Assembly (NCBI RefSeq): GCF_900155685.1
Contig: NZ_LT732548.1
Span: 2,473,466 to 2,537,465, forward strand
DNA: 64,000 nucleotides
Reading direction: 5' to 3'
DNA from: Paenibacillus bouchesdurhonensis
GTDB taxonomy: Bacteria; Bacillota; Bacilli; Paenibacillales; Paenibacillaceae
In this document: piece by piece, positions 35,286 to 44,349 of the stretch
Position numbering within the stretch: position 1 is the stretch's first letter
Layout: every line of letters begins with the position of its first letter
Position numbers and translations under genes: made by a program
The notes under the pieces: model-generated
The model's input: the letters and a program-made list of their open reading frames with translations, nothing else
The model's database searches: none
Told to the model about the DNA's origin: nothing

Positions 35286-35993
35286 GTGTGGATTTGGCTC
35301 GGAGTCATCCTGATCCTGTTACTTGTACTCATCGCTGTTGTCATTATCTTGTTATCTCCGATCAAGTTCCACTTGGTTGCCCGTAAAGTAGATCAGCACG
35401 AAACAGTTCAGCTTGAGGTGACGATGCTCTACGGGTTGGCTCGGCTTCGCTACGAAATTCCTTCCATCATATTCAAAAATATGAAAGAAGGTTTTAAAGT
35501 GGAGCAGCAGAGCGCGAATAACCTATTGTCAGGTCGGACGTCGAGCAGCGAGCAGGATGTCAATAAGGATAAAGTTCGCATATGGTCAGAGCAATTTTAT
35601 GATTTGCTGCGAGCAACCAAGGGACTTAAGAAGTGGATGACAAGTACGTTGAAGCATATTTCCTTCAATAAGCTGGATTGGTCTACAAATGTGGCTTTAT
35701 CGGATGCAGCCTATACGGCAACTTTATCGGGGGCCTTGTGGGGCGTAAAAACAACCTTCATTGGTTGGCTGTCATGCTACATACGTTTAAAGCAAAGACC
35801 GAGGCTGTTCGTTGTGCCGGTTTTTGGCAAGCCGCCGTTATTTGCAACCGAAATGGAGTTGAATGGAGAAATGCGCTGCGGACCCGCGCTGTATGCGGGA
35901 TTCGTGCTTATGGTTCGCGTATTAAAAGTTAAAGGCGGATTCAAAAAATGGCTTAGCATCGCCGCCAAAGGGCAGAAGAAGGGGAGCTCGTGA
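35286..35993 (+). CDS. DUF2953 membrane protein (YtfI-like)
   Basis: 235 aa from the GTG at 35286 (MWIWLGVILILL), because GGAGGG lies seven nt before it; the ATG at 35271 overlaps that ribosome site. One N-terminal transmembrane helix is followed by a DUF2953-type body (VQLEVTMLYGLARLRYEIPS, FNKLDWSTNVALSDAAYTAT, GMR-CGPALYAGFVLMVRVLK). In spore formers this gene sits directly before gerW/ytfJ, as here. Function unknown; a sporulation link is inferred from the neighbour. Confidence 0.8.
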   Translation: MWIWLGVILILLLVLIAVVIILLSPIKFHLVARKVDQHETVQLEVTMLYGLARLRYEIPSIIFKNMKEGFKVEQQSANNLLSGRTSSSEQDVNKDKVRIWSEQFYDLLRATKGLKKWMTSTLKHISFNKLDWSTNVALSDAAYTATLSGALWGVKTTFIGWLSCYIRLKQRPRLFVVPVFGKPPLFATEMELNGEMRCGPALYAGFVLMVRVLKVKGGFKKWLSIAAKGQKKGSS

Positions 35994-36022
35994 TCTTTAG
36001 AAAGATCAGCGTGCTCCTTTTT
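35983..36022 (+). terminator. Terminator after the DUF2953 gene
   Basis: GGAGC and GCTCC enclose TGATCTTT/AAAGATCA, a two-part stem with small internal bulges, followed by TTTTTG. Confidence 0.75.
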
Positions 36023-36115
36023 GTTCTTTATACCGCGCATATTCCCCTTCCGGGCTGAGCAAACTGTAGGAGTGAAGGTAGTTCTTATTATTTAGTTTGA
36101 AGAGGAGGAGTAATC

Positions 36116-36580
36116 ATGTCCGATCATCCGATCCAAGGGTTAATGCAAACGGCTATGGAAAACATCAAGGATATGGTTGATGTCAATACGATCGTCGGCG
36201 AGCCTGTGGAAACCCCGGACGGCAGCGTCATCATGCCGATAAGCCGCGTGGGCTTCGGATTTGCTGCGGGAGGCAGTGATTTTAACGTGGATGAAAATGG
36301 CGGCACCTCAAGTACATCAGATAAAGCGCGTCCTTTTGGCGGAGGCAGCGGGGGAGGCGTGTCGATTAATCCGATTGCCTTTCTCGTCGTGGGCCAGCAG
36401 GGTGTGCATATCGTTCCGCTCGATAATCAAACCCATCTGTTTGAGAAAATGATTGATGCTGTTCCTTACGTGATGGATAAAATCCAATCCATGATTCCTA
36501 ATAGTACGGGAACGTCGCAGACAGCTTCGATTCAAGGTATTCCCCTCAATAATCAAAATAATGGGAATACTTACAGCTAA
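36116..36580 (+). CDS. gerW: GerW-family sporulation protein (YtfJ)
   Basis: 154 aa, ATG behind GAGGAGGAG. The family pattern is intact: HPIQGLMQTAMENIKDMVDV, NTIVGEPVETPDGSVIMPIS, RVGFGFAAGGSDF, then GGGSGGGVSINPIAFLVV and VHIVPLD. In Bacillus the product is needed for efficient spore germination. A Ser/Asn-rich tail ends the protein. A terminator follows. Confidence 0.9.
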   Translation: MSDHPIQGLMQTAMENIKDMVDVNTIVGEPVETPDGSVIMPISRVGFGFAAGGSDFNVDENGGTSSTSDKARPFGGGSGGGVSINPIAFLVVGQQGVHIVPLDNQTHLFEKMIDAVPYVMDKIQSMIPNSTGTSQTASIQGIPLNNQNNGNTYS

Positions 36581-36605
36581 ACAGCGCTAGACAAGCCGAT
36601 TAGGT

Positions 36606-36645
36606 TGACCGATCCTTTCCGCCATTTCGGGAGGGGTCTTTTTTT
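36606..36645 (+). terminator. Terminator after gerW
   Basis: GACC-CCTTTCCG (with a GAT bulge) pairs with CGGGAGGGGTC, followed by TTTTTTTG. Confidence 0.85.
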
Positions 36646-36726
36646 GCCGGGATAAGTGGACATACTCCCCTCAGTTCCCGCATATAGTGTACAAGTATTA
36701 GCGCCACATACCGGAGGAGTTACACG

Positions 36727-37899
36727 ATGACAAAACAGTCGATATTTCCCTTTAGCCTTACAGTAATGATGGTAATAACGCTGCTGCTGACCGCAGGCAC
36801 CCTCGCTGGAGCAGTAGAAAACAATGAACCACGTCCACCGAGAACGAATGCGCAGGCGGCTTCCCTAATTGATGTAAAGTCGGGCCGCATTCTGTACAGC
36901 CATCATGGGGACGCTGAAATGCCAGTGGCCAGCTTAACTAAGATCATGACAGCGATCGTCGCGATCGAGCAGGGCAAGTTGGATGAAAGAGTGACCGTCT
37001 CCAAAAATGCTTATCGTAAGGAAGGCTCTTCTATTTATTTGGAGCTCGGGGAAGAGATGACCTTGGAGAACATGCTGTATGGTCTTATGCTTCGATCAGG
37101 CAACGATGCCGCTACAGCGATTGCCGAGCATGTCGGCGGGTCAGAAGAAGGCTTTGTCCACTTGATGAATGAAAAGGTAAAGATGCTTGGCCTCAAGCAT
37201 ACTCAGTTTCAAAATCCCCATGGCCTTGACGCCAAAGGCCATTATTCCTCGGCGAATGATCTGGCGGTCATTACCGCCTATAGCCTTCAGAATCCGGTGT
37301 TCAAGGAAATTGTTAAAACGCCAATCAAGAAAGCTCCTAACCCAAATAATCCTTGGGATTATAAATGGGATAACAAAAATAAAATGCTGCGGTTCTATGA
37401 GGGAGCAGATGGTGTCAAAACGGGATACACTAAAATCGCGCGACGCTGTCTTGTGAGTTCGGCAAGCCGTGCCGGACAGCAGTTAGCTGTCGTTACACTC
37501 GACGATGGAGACGATTGGAATGATCATCAGAAGCTGCTCGATTTCGGATTTGCCCATTATCCGCTGAGGGAGATCATCGAGGCCGGGCAGCCTGTTCAGG
37601 ACGGGTTTATAACTGGGTCTGGCTTTAGCTATGCCCTAGCGAGTGGAGAGCATGAAAGAATACAGCGAAAGCTATTTCTTCAAAACGCTCGAGCTAACGA
37701 CTTTGGATATCGCGGGCAGATCAAAATCTCATTAGATGGTCATGAGATCGGGCAGGTTCCTATATATAAGAAAGGCAGTTTCATTCCCCTGCCAGATTTG
37801 GCGAGAGGCAAACAACCGGCATCCAGGCTTGCACTTGCCGGAGGCAGCATAGGGAATACGTTTACTGCAGTCATTAAATCACTTTTTTTCGTAGATTAG
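36727..37899 (+). CDS. dacB: Sporulation D-alanyl-D-alanine carboxypeptidase, DacB-type
   Basis: 390 aa, ATG behind CCGGAGGAG, with a signal peptide (LTVMMVITLLLTAGTLAGAV). Penicillin-binding motifs are SLTK at 69-72, SGN at 124-126 and KTG at 231-233. The enzyme trims stem peptides; in Bacillus the DacB form, made with SpmA and SpmB, controls cortex cross-linking during core dehydration. The adjacent spmA and spmB support that assignment over the general DacA or DacF. The C-terminal part is the usual beta domain (YRGQIKISLDGHEIGQVPIY). Confidence 0.88.
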   Translation: MTKQSIFPFSLTVMMVITLLLTAGTLAGAVENNEPRPPRTNAQAASLIDVKSGRILYSHHGDAEMPVASLTKIMTAIVAIEQGKLDERVTVSKNAYRKEGSSIYLELGEEMTLENMLYGLMLRSGNDAATAIAEHVGGSEEGFVHLMNEKVKMLGLKHTQFQNPHGLDAKGHYSSANDLAVITAYSLQNPVFKEIVKTPIKKAPNPNNPWDYKWDNKNKMLRFYEGADGVKTGYTKIARRCLVSSASRAGQQLAVVTLDDGDDWNDHQKLLDFGFAHYPLREIIEAGQPVQDGFITGSGFSYALASGEHERIQRKLFLQNARANDFGYRGQIKISLDGHEIGQVPIYKKGSFIPLPDLARGKQPASRLALAGGSIGNTFTAVIKSLFFVD

Positions 37900-37933
37900 A
37901 TTAGCTATACCCTATGGGAGAGGGGATGATCGT

Positions 37934-38563
37934 GTGGTCAACAAAATTTGGTTAGGGCTTATCGTAGTTGGCTTTGCCTTTGCAGCAATAAAAGGAGACA
38001 TTAATCTCGTCACACAGGCCGCTTTCGAGGGGGCAGCCACCGGGGTAACTGTGTGCTTCGGCCTGATCAGCGTCCTTGTCTTCTGGATGGGCATGATGCG
38101 TATGGCCGAGGATGCCGGACTTGTCAAAGCGATATCCAAGCTGCTTGGCCCTGTCGTAACCTATTTGTTCCCGGACGTACCAAAAGAGCATCCGGCGATG
38201 GGGTATATTCTTTCGAACATGAGCGCCAACCTGCTTGGCTTGGGAAATGCTGCGACACCGATGGGGATAAAAGCAATGCAGGAGCTGCAGAACCTCAATC
38301 CGGACAAGGAGACTGCTTCGGCAGCAATGTGTACGCTGTTGGCCTTGAATACGGCCAGCATCACCTTGATTCCGACGACATTGATCGCGATTCGGCTTAA
38401 CTTTGGCTCTGCCAACGCAGCTGAGATTGTCGGCTCTACTTTGTTAGCCACCGCGATTGCAACGACGGCAGCGATCATTGCCGATCGCTGGTATCGCAAC
38501 AGAACTTTTCGCCGCACTCCGAATCCGCCTGCGCCTGCTTCCCCATTAACTTTGAAGAGGTGA
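37934..38563 (+). CDS. spmA: Spore maturation protein A
   Basis: 209 aa, GTG behind AGAGGGGATG. A polytopic membrane protein of the nucleoside-recognition (Gate) fold: VCFGLISVLVFWMGMMRMAE, GYILSNMSANLLGLGNAATP, AMCTLLALNTASITLIPTTL. With SpmB and DacB it is needed for full spore-core dehydration and heat resistance. Seven nt separate it from spmB. Confidence 0.93.
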   Translation: MVNKIWLGLIVVGFAFAAIKGDINLVTQAAFEGAATGVTVCFGLISVLVFWMGMMRMAEDAGLVKAISKLLGPVVTYLFPDVPKEHPAMGYILSNMSANLLGLGNAATPMGIKAMQELQNLNPDKETASAAMCTLLALNTASITLIPTTLIAIRLNFGSANAAEIVGSTLLATAIATTAAIIADRWYRNRTFRRTPNPPAPASPLTLKR

Positions 38564-38569
38564 TCGTCC

Positions 38570-39103
38570 TTGCTAGGTTGGATTAATATCGTTTCAGCCT
38601 GGGCTGTGCCTGTAATGATTGCGTTTATTCCATTATACGCTTTTATGAAGAAGGTTCCGGTGTATGAATCGTTTGTAGATGGAGCGAAGGACGGCTTTTC
38701 TACTGCCGTTGGCATTATTCCACATTTAGTGGGCATGATGGTAGCGATTAGCGTGTTCCGGGCATCTGGAGCGTTGGAATTCTTTGTAGGCTGGATGGCG
38801 CCGTTCCTGGAGAAACTGCATGTTCCTGCCGAAATTTTGCCTCTGGGGATTCTGCGGCCGCTGACAGGAACAGGCTCACTGGCCTTTACTACCGATCTGA
38901 TCAAGACGTACGGGCCCGATTCGATGATAGGTCGGATAGCTTCTACGGTACAAGGCAGCACGGATACGACGCTATACGTCCTCACGGTCTATTTCGGGGC
39001 TGTCGGAATTCGCAACGGCCGCTATGCTCTGAAGGTGGGGCTTTTCTCGGATGTCGTTGGATTTGTGGCAGCAATCATGGTATGTTTATTGATTTTTGGC
39101 TGA
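38570..39103 (+). CDS. spmB: Spore maturation protein B
   Basis: 177 aa, TTG behind GAGGTGATCG. Membrane protein paralogous to SpmA: VPVMIAFIPLYAFMKKVPVY, ESFVDGAKDGFSTAVGIIPH, ILRPLTGTGSLAFTTDLIKT, YGPDSMIGRIASTVQGSTDT. Works with SpmA in spore core maturation. Last gene of dacB-spmA-spmB, followed by a terminator. Confidence 0.93.
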   Translation: MLGWINIVSAWAVPVMIAFIPLYAFMKKVPVYESFVDGAKDGFSTAVGIIPHLVGMMVAISVFRASGALEFFVGWMAPFLEKLHVPAEILPLGILRPLTGTGSLAFTTDLIKTYGPDSMIGRIASTVQGSTDTTLYVLTVYFGAVGIRNGRYALKVGLFSDVVGFVAAIMVCLLIFG

Positions 39104-39107
39104 GGAT

Positions 39108-39153
39108 GCCGTTTCGACTGTTCATAAACAGCTCGAACGGCTCTTTATTTTTA
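39108..39153 (+). terminator. Terminator after spmB
   Basis: GCCGTTTCGA-CTGTT and AACAG-CTCGAACGGC pair around a CATA loop, followed by TCTTTATTTTTAT. Confidence 0.85.
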
Positions 39154-39170
39154 TCGGCTGACCTGTCCTA

Positions 39171-39199
39171 TTGTGATTTTTCTTTCATATAGGTATCAT
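39171..39199 (+). promoter_or_regulatory. Sigma-A-like promoter of rluB
   Basis: TTGTGA, a 17-nt spacer, then TATCAT, 24 nt before the rluB ATG. Reasonable match to a vegetative promoter; not tested. Confidence 0.55.
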
Positions 39200-39222
39200 G
39201 TTTATGAGGTGACTATTAGACA

Positions 39223-39966
39223 ATGGAAAGATTACAAAAGATATTAGCAGGTGCCGGTGTGGCATCGCGTCGCAAATGCGAGGAATTGATTTTGAATGGT
39301 CAGGTGCAAGTGAACGGCGAAACGGTAACTACGCTCGGAACCAAGGCCGATCCGGCAGTTGACGTTATTACCGTAAACGGGAAAACGATCGGTGCGGAGA
39401 AGAAGATTTACATTATGCTCAACAAACCTAAGGGTGTCATAACAAGCGCATCCGATCCGCAGGGAAGAAAAATTGTCACCGACTATTTGAAAGGTATTTC
39501 TGAGCGGCTGTATCCAGTGGGCCGCCTGGATTATGATACAGAGGGCTTGCTGTTATTAACGAACGACGGCGATTTTGCCCACCTGCTGACGCATCCGAAA
39601 CATCATGTTCCCAAGACCTACTTGGCAACGGTAAAAGGAGTGCCGCATGGAACAGAACTGGACAAGCTGAAGCAGGGCATTATGCTGGAGGATGGGATGA
39701 CTTCTCCAGCCGAGGTTGAATATTACGATGTGGATCCCGAGGGCAAGCAGTCGGTGATCAGCATTACGATTCACGAAGGGCGTAACCGCCAGGTTCGGCG
39801 GATGTTTGAAGCGATTCAGCATCCAGTCACGAAGCTGAAGAGGATTTCTTTTGGCGATGTGTATCTCGATAATTTAAAAAGAGGAATTTACCGCCATTTG
39901 AGCAAAGAAGAGGTTGAAGGCTTATTTAAACAAGCACGTAATGCAGGTAAACCAAGAAAACACTAG
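39223..39966 (+). CDS. rluB: 23S rRNA pseudouridine synthase RluB family
   Basis: 247 aa, ATG behind GAGGTGAC. An N-terminal S4 RNA-binding domain (RLQKILAGAGVASRRKCEEL, ILNGQVQVNGETVTTLG) precedes the RsuA/RluB catalytic domain with GRLDYDTEGLLLLTNDG, whose Asp is the nucleophile, and ITIHEGRNRQVRRMFEAIQH. It modifies uridine in 23S rRNA. Monocistronic between spmB and the res genes, as in many Bacillales. Confidence 0.92.
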   Translation: MERLQKILAGAGVASRRKCEELILNGQVQVNGETVTTLGTKADPAVDVITVNGKTIGAEKKIYIMLNKPKGVITSASDPQGRKIVTDYLKGISERLYPVGRLDYDTEGLLLLTNDGDFAHLLTHPKHHVPKTYLATVKGVPHGTELDKLKQGIMLEDGMTSPAEVEYYDVDPEGKQSVISITIHEGRNRQVRRMFEAIQHPVTKLKRISFGDVYLDNLKRGIYRHLSKEEVEGLFKQARNAGKPRKH

Positions 39967-40087
39967 AAGGTCACATAAAGTTCATATTTACCCCTACTGA
40001 ATCTATGACATATTTCGTTATAATGTTCATAGGATATTCACTTTTTGTTCATATAATATGAGATTTGTCATAGAAGGGGTGTTGATA

Positions 40088-40621
40088 ATGGGTAGGGCGA
40101 GACGTCCGATACAAATTGTTATATTGATGCTCATTGTCATCTTAGGCGGCTATGCGGTAGGCACAGCTGTATTTGGAGGCGGCGAGAATATTAGACCTAA
40201 GGTAGGCGACAGCCCTCCTGACTTTAATTTGCGCGGTTTAGACGGGCAGGTACATAATCTGGATAAATATCAGGGCAAGTCGCTGGTGATCAACTTCTGG
40301 GCTACCTGGTGTAAGTTCTGCGTGAGTGAAATGCCCGCTTTACAGACGCAATGGGAGAAATGGCAGGATCAAGGCGTGGTCATCCTTGGGATTAATACCG
40401 GTGAGGACGATATAACCGTATCCAATTTCGTGAAGCAGACCGGGGTCGATTTCCCCATATTATTCGATAAGCAAAATGAAATTGTCGGCAAGTATGGGGT
40501 AGTGCCGATGCCGACTACTTTTTTTGTGAATAAGAAAGGAAAGATTACCTCCATCATTCAGGGTGAGCTGGATTTGAAGACGCTTAACCAACAAATTGAC
40601 CAGTTGGTGAGATCCCGATGA
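40088..40621 (+). CDS. resA: Thiol-disulfide oxidoreductase ResA-like
   Basis: 177 aa from the ATG at 40088, preceded by AAGGGGTG; an upstream frame from 40058 lacks a ribosome site. One N-terminal membrane anchor (IVILMLIVILGGYAVGTAVF) is followed by a thioredoxin fold outside the membrane with INFWATWCKFCVSEMP (Cys75 and Cys78). ResA reduces apocytochrome c before haem attachment. The active site CKFC differs from the CEPC of Bacillus subtilis ResA. First gene of resABCDE; a TATAAT at 40019-40024 may belong to its promoter. Confidence 0.88.
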   Translation: MGRARRPIQIVILMLIVILGGYAVGTAVFGGGENIRPKVGDSPPDFNLRGLDGQVHNLDKYQGKSLVINFWATWCKFCVSEMPALQTQWEKWQDQGVVILGINTGEDDITVSNFVKQTGVDFPILFDKQNEIVGKYGVVPMPTTFFVNKKGKITSIIQGELDLKTLNQQIDQLVRSR

Positions 40622-40639
40622 GAATAGGAGGACAAGACC

Positions 40640-42316
40640 TTGATTAAAAATACGAAATGTGAATGCGGGCATCAGAATCCTGTCGGAACGGTGCTCTGCG
40701 AAGCTTGCGGCAAACCGCAGAATGAAGAGAAGGGCCACAAATCCAGCGAATTGCTGGAAATGCGCTACGATGGAGTAGCTCGCCGCTCCCAGCGGGCAAA
40801 TCCAAATTTTATTGATAAAGTTTGGAATTTCTTTTCTTCGGTTAAGGTAGCGGTATATCTGATCACCATTACATTAATCGGGGCTATGCTGGGAACCATT
40901 TTTACTCAGGAAACGATGTTTGTACAAATCGATCCCGAAGACTACTACAAACGGAAATATGGAACCATCGGAGAAATTTACTACAGGCTCGGGCTATCCG
41001 ACACGTATAATTCCTGGTGGTTCATTCTGCTGCTCGTCATGATCGGTGCATCGCTCGTCATTTGCAGTCTCGATCGAGTGCTGCCGCTATACAGAGCGCT
41101 ATCCAAACAGAAAATACGCAAGCATATGCAATTTTTGACCCGGCAAAGAGTCGTTTATCAAGGGCCTGTATCTGAGAATGGCGATGCCTGGGTTCAGAAG
41201 GCTGTCGCCCCATTGAAGAAGAAGGGCTATCGCGTTCATACCGAGGGTGGGGCGCTGCTTGCGGAGAAGCAGCGTTTCAGCCGCTGGGGGCCGTACGTTA
41301 TCCATATCGGATTGATAGTGTTTTTGCTTGCCGTACTATTCCGCGGTCTGCCCGGACTTCATATGGATAAACATTACTGGTTTCCTGAAGGGGAAATCAC
41401 GCCTATTCCAGACACGCCTTATTACTTGAAAAATGAGAAGTTCACGGTAGAGTTTTATCAGGAGGACGAAATGTCCGAGGAATTCAAGCAAACGGGCAAA
41501 ATCGTACCTAAGCTGTTCGAAACGCAAGCGGTTCTTTATCAATGCATCGACAATTGCAACGACCCATTGAAGGAACCGGCCCTTGAAGAGGTAGACCGGC
41601 ATAATATCCGTGTAAATGATCCGTTGAATTACAAAGGCTTCCAAGCGTATCAATTTGATTTTGAAGAAGTGATGCTGCTTCGTGCGGTTCAGGCGACGCT
41701 CATCGATAAACAGACCGGAGAGCACTACGGAAAAATCAAGCTCAGCATGAAAGATCCCCAAACCGAATTTGAGGTTGGGCCATACAAGCTTAAGCTAAAG
41801 GATAAGTATTTGGACTTTGGCCTGGACGACAAAAAAAGACCAATCAGCCAATCGGGGGAACCTAAGGCACCTGCCTTTTTGTTTACGATTACAGGGCCGG
41901 GCTTGCCTGAGGACGGAGGACAATATTTTTACTTCCCTTTCTTTGAACAACAGGAGTTCTTCGAACAAGATAAGCTGAATGAAGCGCTTGGCGGAGTGAA
42001 TGAGAAGCTTGTGCTCGATGTGGTGGCTATGGAAGATGTCGATTTTATAAGGTTTAAAAGTTATTTGAATGTTCGCATCGACCGTGCCATGCCGTTCGTA
42101 TGGGCAGGTCTTGGAATCGTCATGCTCGGGCTTATTATGGGCTTCTATTGGCAGCACCGAAGAATATGGCTGCGTGTTGATGACGGTGTCCTGACCTTAG
42201 GTGGACACACGACCAAGAATTGGTTCAGTATGAGGCGTGAAGTGTCCATGTTCTTGAAAAATATGGGGATTGAAGTGGATGAGAAGTCTTTGGATAACGG
42301 AGGAAACCGGTCATGA
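40640..42316 (+). CDS. resB: Cytochrome c biogenesis protein ResB
   Basis: 558 aa, TTG behind AGGAGGAC. It begins with a small zinc-ribbon (TKCECGHQNPVGTVLCEACG), also found in Bacillus ResB. Transmembrane helices follow at VAVYLITITLIGAMLGTIFT, WWFILLLVMIGASLVICSLD, YVIHIGLIVFLLAVLF and near the end (PFVWAGLGIVMLGLIMGFYW), with a large external loop between the last two. ResB and ResC form the system II haem-delivery complex. The stop overlaps the resC ATG. Confidence 0.93.
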   Translation: MIKNTKCECGHQNPVGTVLCEACGKPQNEEKGHKSSELLEMRYDGVARRSQRANPNFIDKVWNFFSSVKVAVYLITITLIGAMLGTIFTQETMFVQIDPEDYYKRKYGTIGEIYYRLGLSDTYNSWWFILLLVMIGASLVICSLDRVLPLYRALSKQKIRKHMQFLTRQRVVYQGPVSENGDAWVQKAVAPLKKKGYRVHTEGGALLAEKQRFSRWGPYVIHIGLIVFLLAVLFRGLPGLHMDKHYWFPEGEITPIPDTPYYLKNEKFTVEFYQEDEMSEEFKQTGKIVPKLFETQAVLYQCIDNCNDPLKEPALEEVDRHNIRVNDPLNYKGFQAYQFDFEEVMLLRAVQATLIDKQTGEHYGKIKLSMKDPQTEFEVGPYKLKLKDKYLDFGLDDKKRPISQSGEPKAPAFLFTITGPGLPEDGGQYFYFPFFEQQEFFEQDKLNEALGGVNEKLVLDVVAMEDVDFIRFKSYLNVRIDRAMPFVWAGLGIVMLGLIMGFYWQHRRIWLRVDDGVLTLGGHTTKNWFSMRREVSMFLKNMGIEVDEKSLDNGGNRS

Positions 42317-43569
42317 ATTTATTAGAGATTAGTAAACAGGCATTTGTCATTGCTTTTTTGCTCTATTGTGTGGCATTTTGTTTCTATGTGGTGACAATCA
42401 CGGGGAAAACGTGGAAAAATCGTGACCCGCAACTTCATGAGCGCAAATGGGGGAGAATTTCGTTTGTCGCTTCAACATTGGGTTTAATCACTCATTTAGT
42501 TTATGTTTTTACGAGATGGGCTTGGTCAGGGCATATTCCCGTCAGTAATATGTATGAATTCATGACCTTCCTTTCCTTAATGATCGTATTGGCATTTACG
42601 ATTTTATATTTGATTTATCGCAAAGCCTTGCTCGGTCTATTCGCCACGCCGTTGGCAATCGTCGTCATGGCGTATGCGGCGGTATTCCCGAAGGACGTGC
42701 AGCCGCTGATTCCTTCCTTGAATTCGATCTGGCTGTATATTCACGTAACGCTTGCCGCAGCCGGTGACGCCTTCTTTGCTGTCGGATTTGCCGCGGGGCT
42801 AATGTGTCTCCTGCGTACGATCGATTTCAAAGGCACCGATAAATCGGCGCGTCGACAGAAACTATGGCTTGAAATTACGTTTTATTCTATTATTATAGTA
42901 GTGGGCTTTATTGTTTCCGTTTTTGCATTCCGTGCCTCAGGATATGAAGCGGTGTTTACATCTAACGCTGCTCAGAGCAATGATAGCGAGCAGGTCAAAG
43001 TAGTTAAAGAGATCTATAATTTACCGCCGATCGTGGCGCCCCATGGCAGTCAATTGGAAAGCGCAGACTCTTTCCTTGGTATGAGCAAGCCATTAATTGA
43101 GGTTCCGTCCTGGTTCAAAGGCGTGAATGCAGGCCGCAAATCCAATACGATTGTATGGGCGTTCATTACCGGAACTGTTCTATACGGTCTTTTGAGACTT
43201 ATTATACGTAAGCCGTTAAGCGAAGCGCTTGCTCCGGCTCTGAAGGGCATTGACGCTGATGATCTGGATGAAATCAGTTATCGGGCGATCGCGATTGGGT
43301 TTCCGGTGTTTACGCTCGGTGCCCTTGTATTTGCGATGATTTGGGCTCAGCAGGCTTGGGGCCGATTTTGGGGCTGGGATCCCAAAGAAGTATGGGCGCT
43401 TATTACCTGGTTATTCTACAGTGTATATCTCCATCTTCGGTTATCCCGAGGATTCCATGGCCGCAAAGCCTCGTGGCTTGCCGTACTAGGATTTCTAGTT
43501 GTCATGTTCACGCTCGTAGGCGTCAATCTGATCATCGCCGGCTTGCATTCTTACGCGGGCACGGACTAA
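42313..43569 (+). CDS. resC: Cytochrome c biogenesis protein ResC (CcsA family)
   Basis: 418 aa, ATG overlapping the resB stop. A polytopic membrane protein with the haem-handling tryptophan-rich motif QQAWGRFWGWDPKEVWALIT and conserved histidines in its loops (GLITHLVYVFTRWAWSGHIP, HVTLAAAGDAFFAVGF). It exports and presents haem to apocytochrome c together with ResB. Normal length for the Bacillales form. Confidence 0.93.
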   Translation: MNLLEISKQAFVIAFLLYCVAFCFYVVTITGKTWKNRDPQLHERKWGRISFVASTLGLITHLVYVFTRWAWSGHIPVSNMYEFMTFLSLMIVLAFTILYLIYRKALLGLFATPLAIVVMAYAAVFPKDVQPLIPSLNSIWLYIHVTLAAAGDAFFAVGFAAGLMCLLRTIDFKGTDKSARRQKLWLEITFYSIIIVVGFIVSVFAFRASGYEAVFTSNAAQSNDSEQVKVVKEIYNLPPIVAPHGSQLESADSFLGMSKPLIEVPSWFKGVNAGRKSNTIVWAFITGTVLYGLLRLIIRKPLSEALAPALKGIDADDLDEISYRAIAIGFPVFTLGALVFAMIWAQQAWGRFWGWDPKEVWALITWLFYSVYLHLRLSRGFHGRKASWLAVLGFLVVMFTLVGVNLIIAGLHSYAGTD

Positions 43570-43632
43570 TGATATAATGTAACCATTACTAGCGCTCAAG
43601 CGAATGGGAAGATGATGAAGGGGTTGTTGTTC

Positions 43633-44349
43633 ATGTCAGATCAAGAAAACCGCATTCTCGTAGTGGATGATGAAGAACGTATTCGCCGTCTGCTCAAAAT
43701 GTACTTGGAAAAGGAAGGTTATGAAATCGATGAAGCGGAAGATGGTGAGACCGCTCTCAAGAAAGCAACCTCCAATGATTATGGGTTAATCCTGCTCGAC
43801 GTCATGCTGCCTGGAATCGACGGAGTTGAAGTATGCAGCCGTCTACGGCAGATTAAATCGACACCGGTGCTGATGCTCACGGCTAAGGGAGAAGAGATTA
43901 ACAGGGTACAGGGATTTGAAGTGGGGGCAGATGACTATGTCGTCAAGCCATTTAGTCCCCGTGAGGTGATATATCGCGTCAAAGCGATCATGCGGCGGGC
44001 TTCGGCTACAGCATATTTGACGAAAGAGAGCGGAACCAGCAACAATATTGTGTTCCCGCATCTTATTATCGAGCATGATGCTCACCGGGTTACTGCAAGC
44101 GGGCAAGAGGTTAGCCTTACGCCAAAGGAGTACGAGCTGCTTCATTACTTGGCAATTTCTCCTGACAAGGTGTTCTCGCGCGAGGAATTGCTGAAGGACG
44201 TATGGAATTACGAATTCTTCGGCGATTTACGAACGGTGGATACTCATGTCAAGCGACTTCGCGAGAAGCTGAACAAGGTATCGCCAGAATCGGCTGCCAT
44301 GATCACTACCGTTTGGGGAGTCGGCTATAAGCTGGAGGTCGCGAAATAA
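43633..44349 (+). CDS. resD: Response regulator ResD
   Basis: 238 aa from the ATG at 43633 (MSDQENRILVVDDEE), preceded by GAAGGGG; upstream in-frame ATGs at 43612 and 43615 overlap the leader. OmpR family: receiver domain with VVDDEER, the phosphorylation site LILLDVMLPG and KPFSPRE, then a winged helix (VSLTPKEYELLHYLAISPDK, VDTHVKRLREKL, TVWGVGYKL). With ResE it controls respiratory genes in response to oxygen and redox state in Bacillus. Ends directly at the resE start. Confidence 0.92.
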   Translation: MSDQENRILVVDDEERIRRLLKMYLEKEGYEIDEAEDGETALKKATSNDYGLILLDVMLPGIDGVEVCSRLRQIKSTPVLMLTAKGEEINRVQGFEVGADDYVVKPFSPREVIYRVKAIMRRASATAYLTKESGTSNNIVFPHLIIEHDAHRVTASGQEVSLTPKEYELLHYLAISPDKVFSREELLKDVWNYEFFGDLRTVDTHVKRLREKLNKVSPESAAMITTVWGVGYKLEVAK

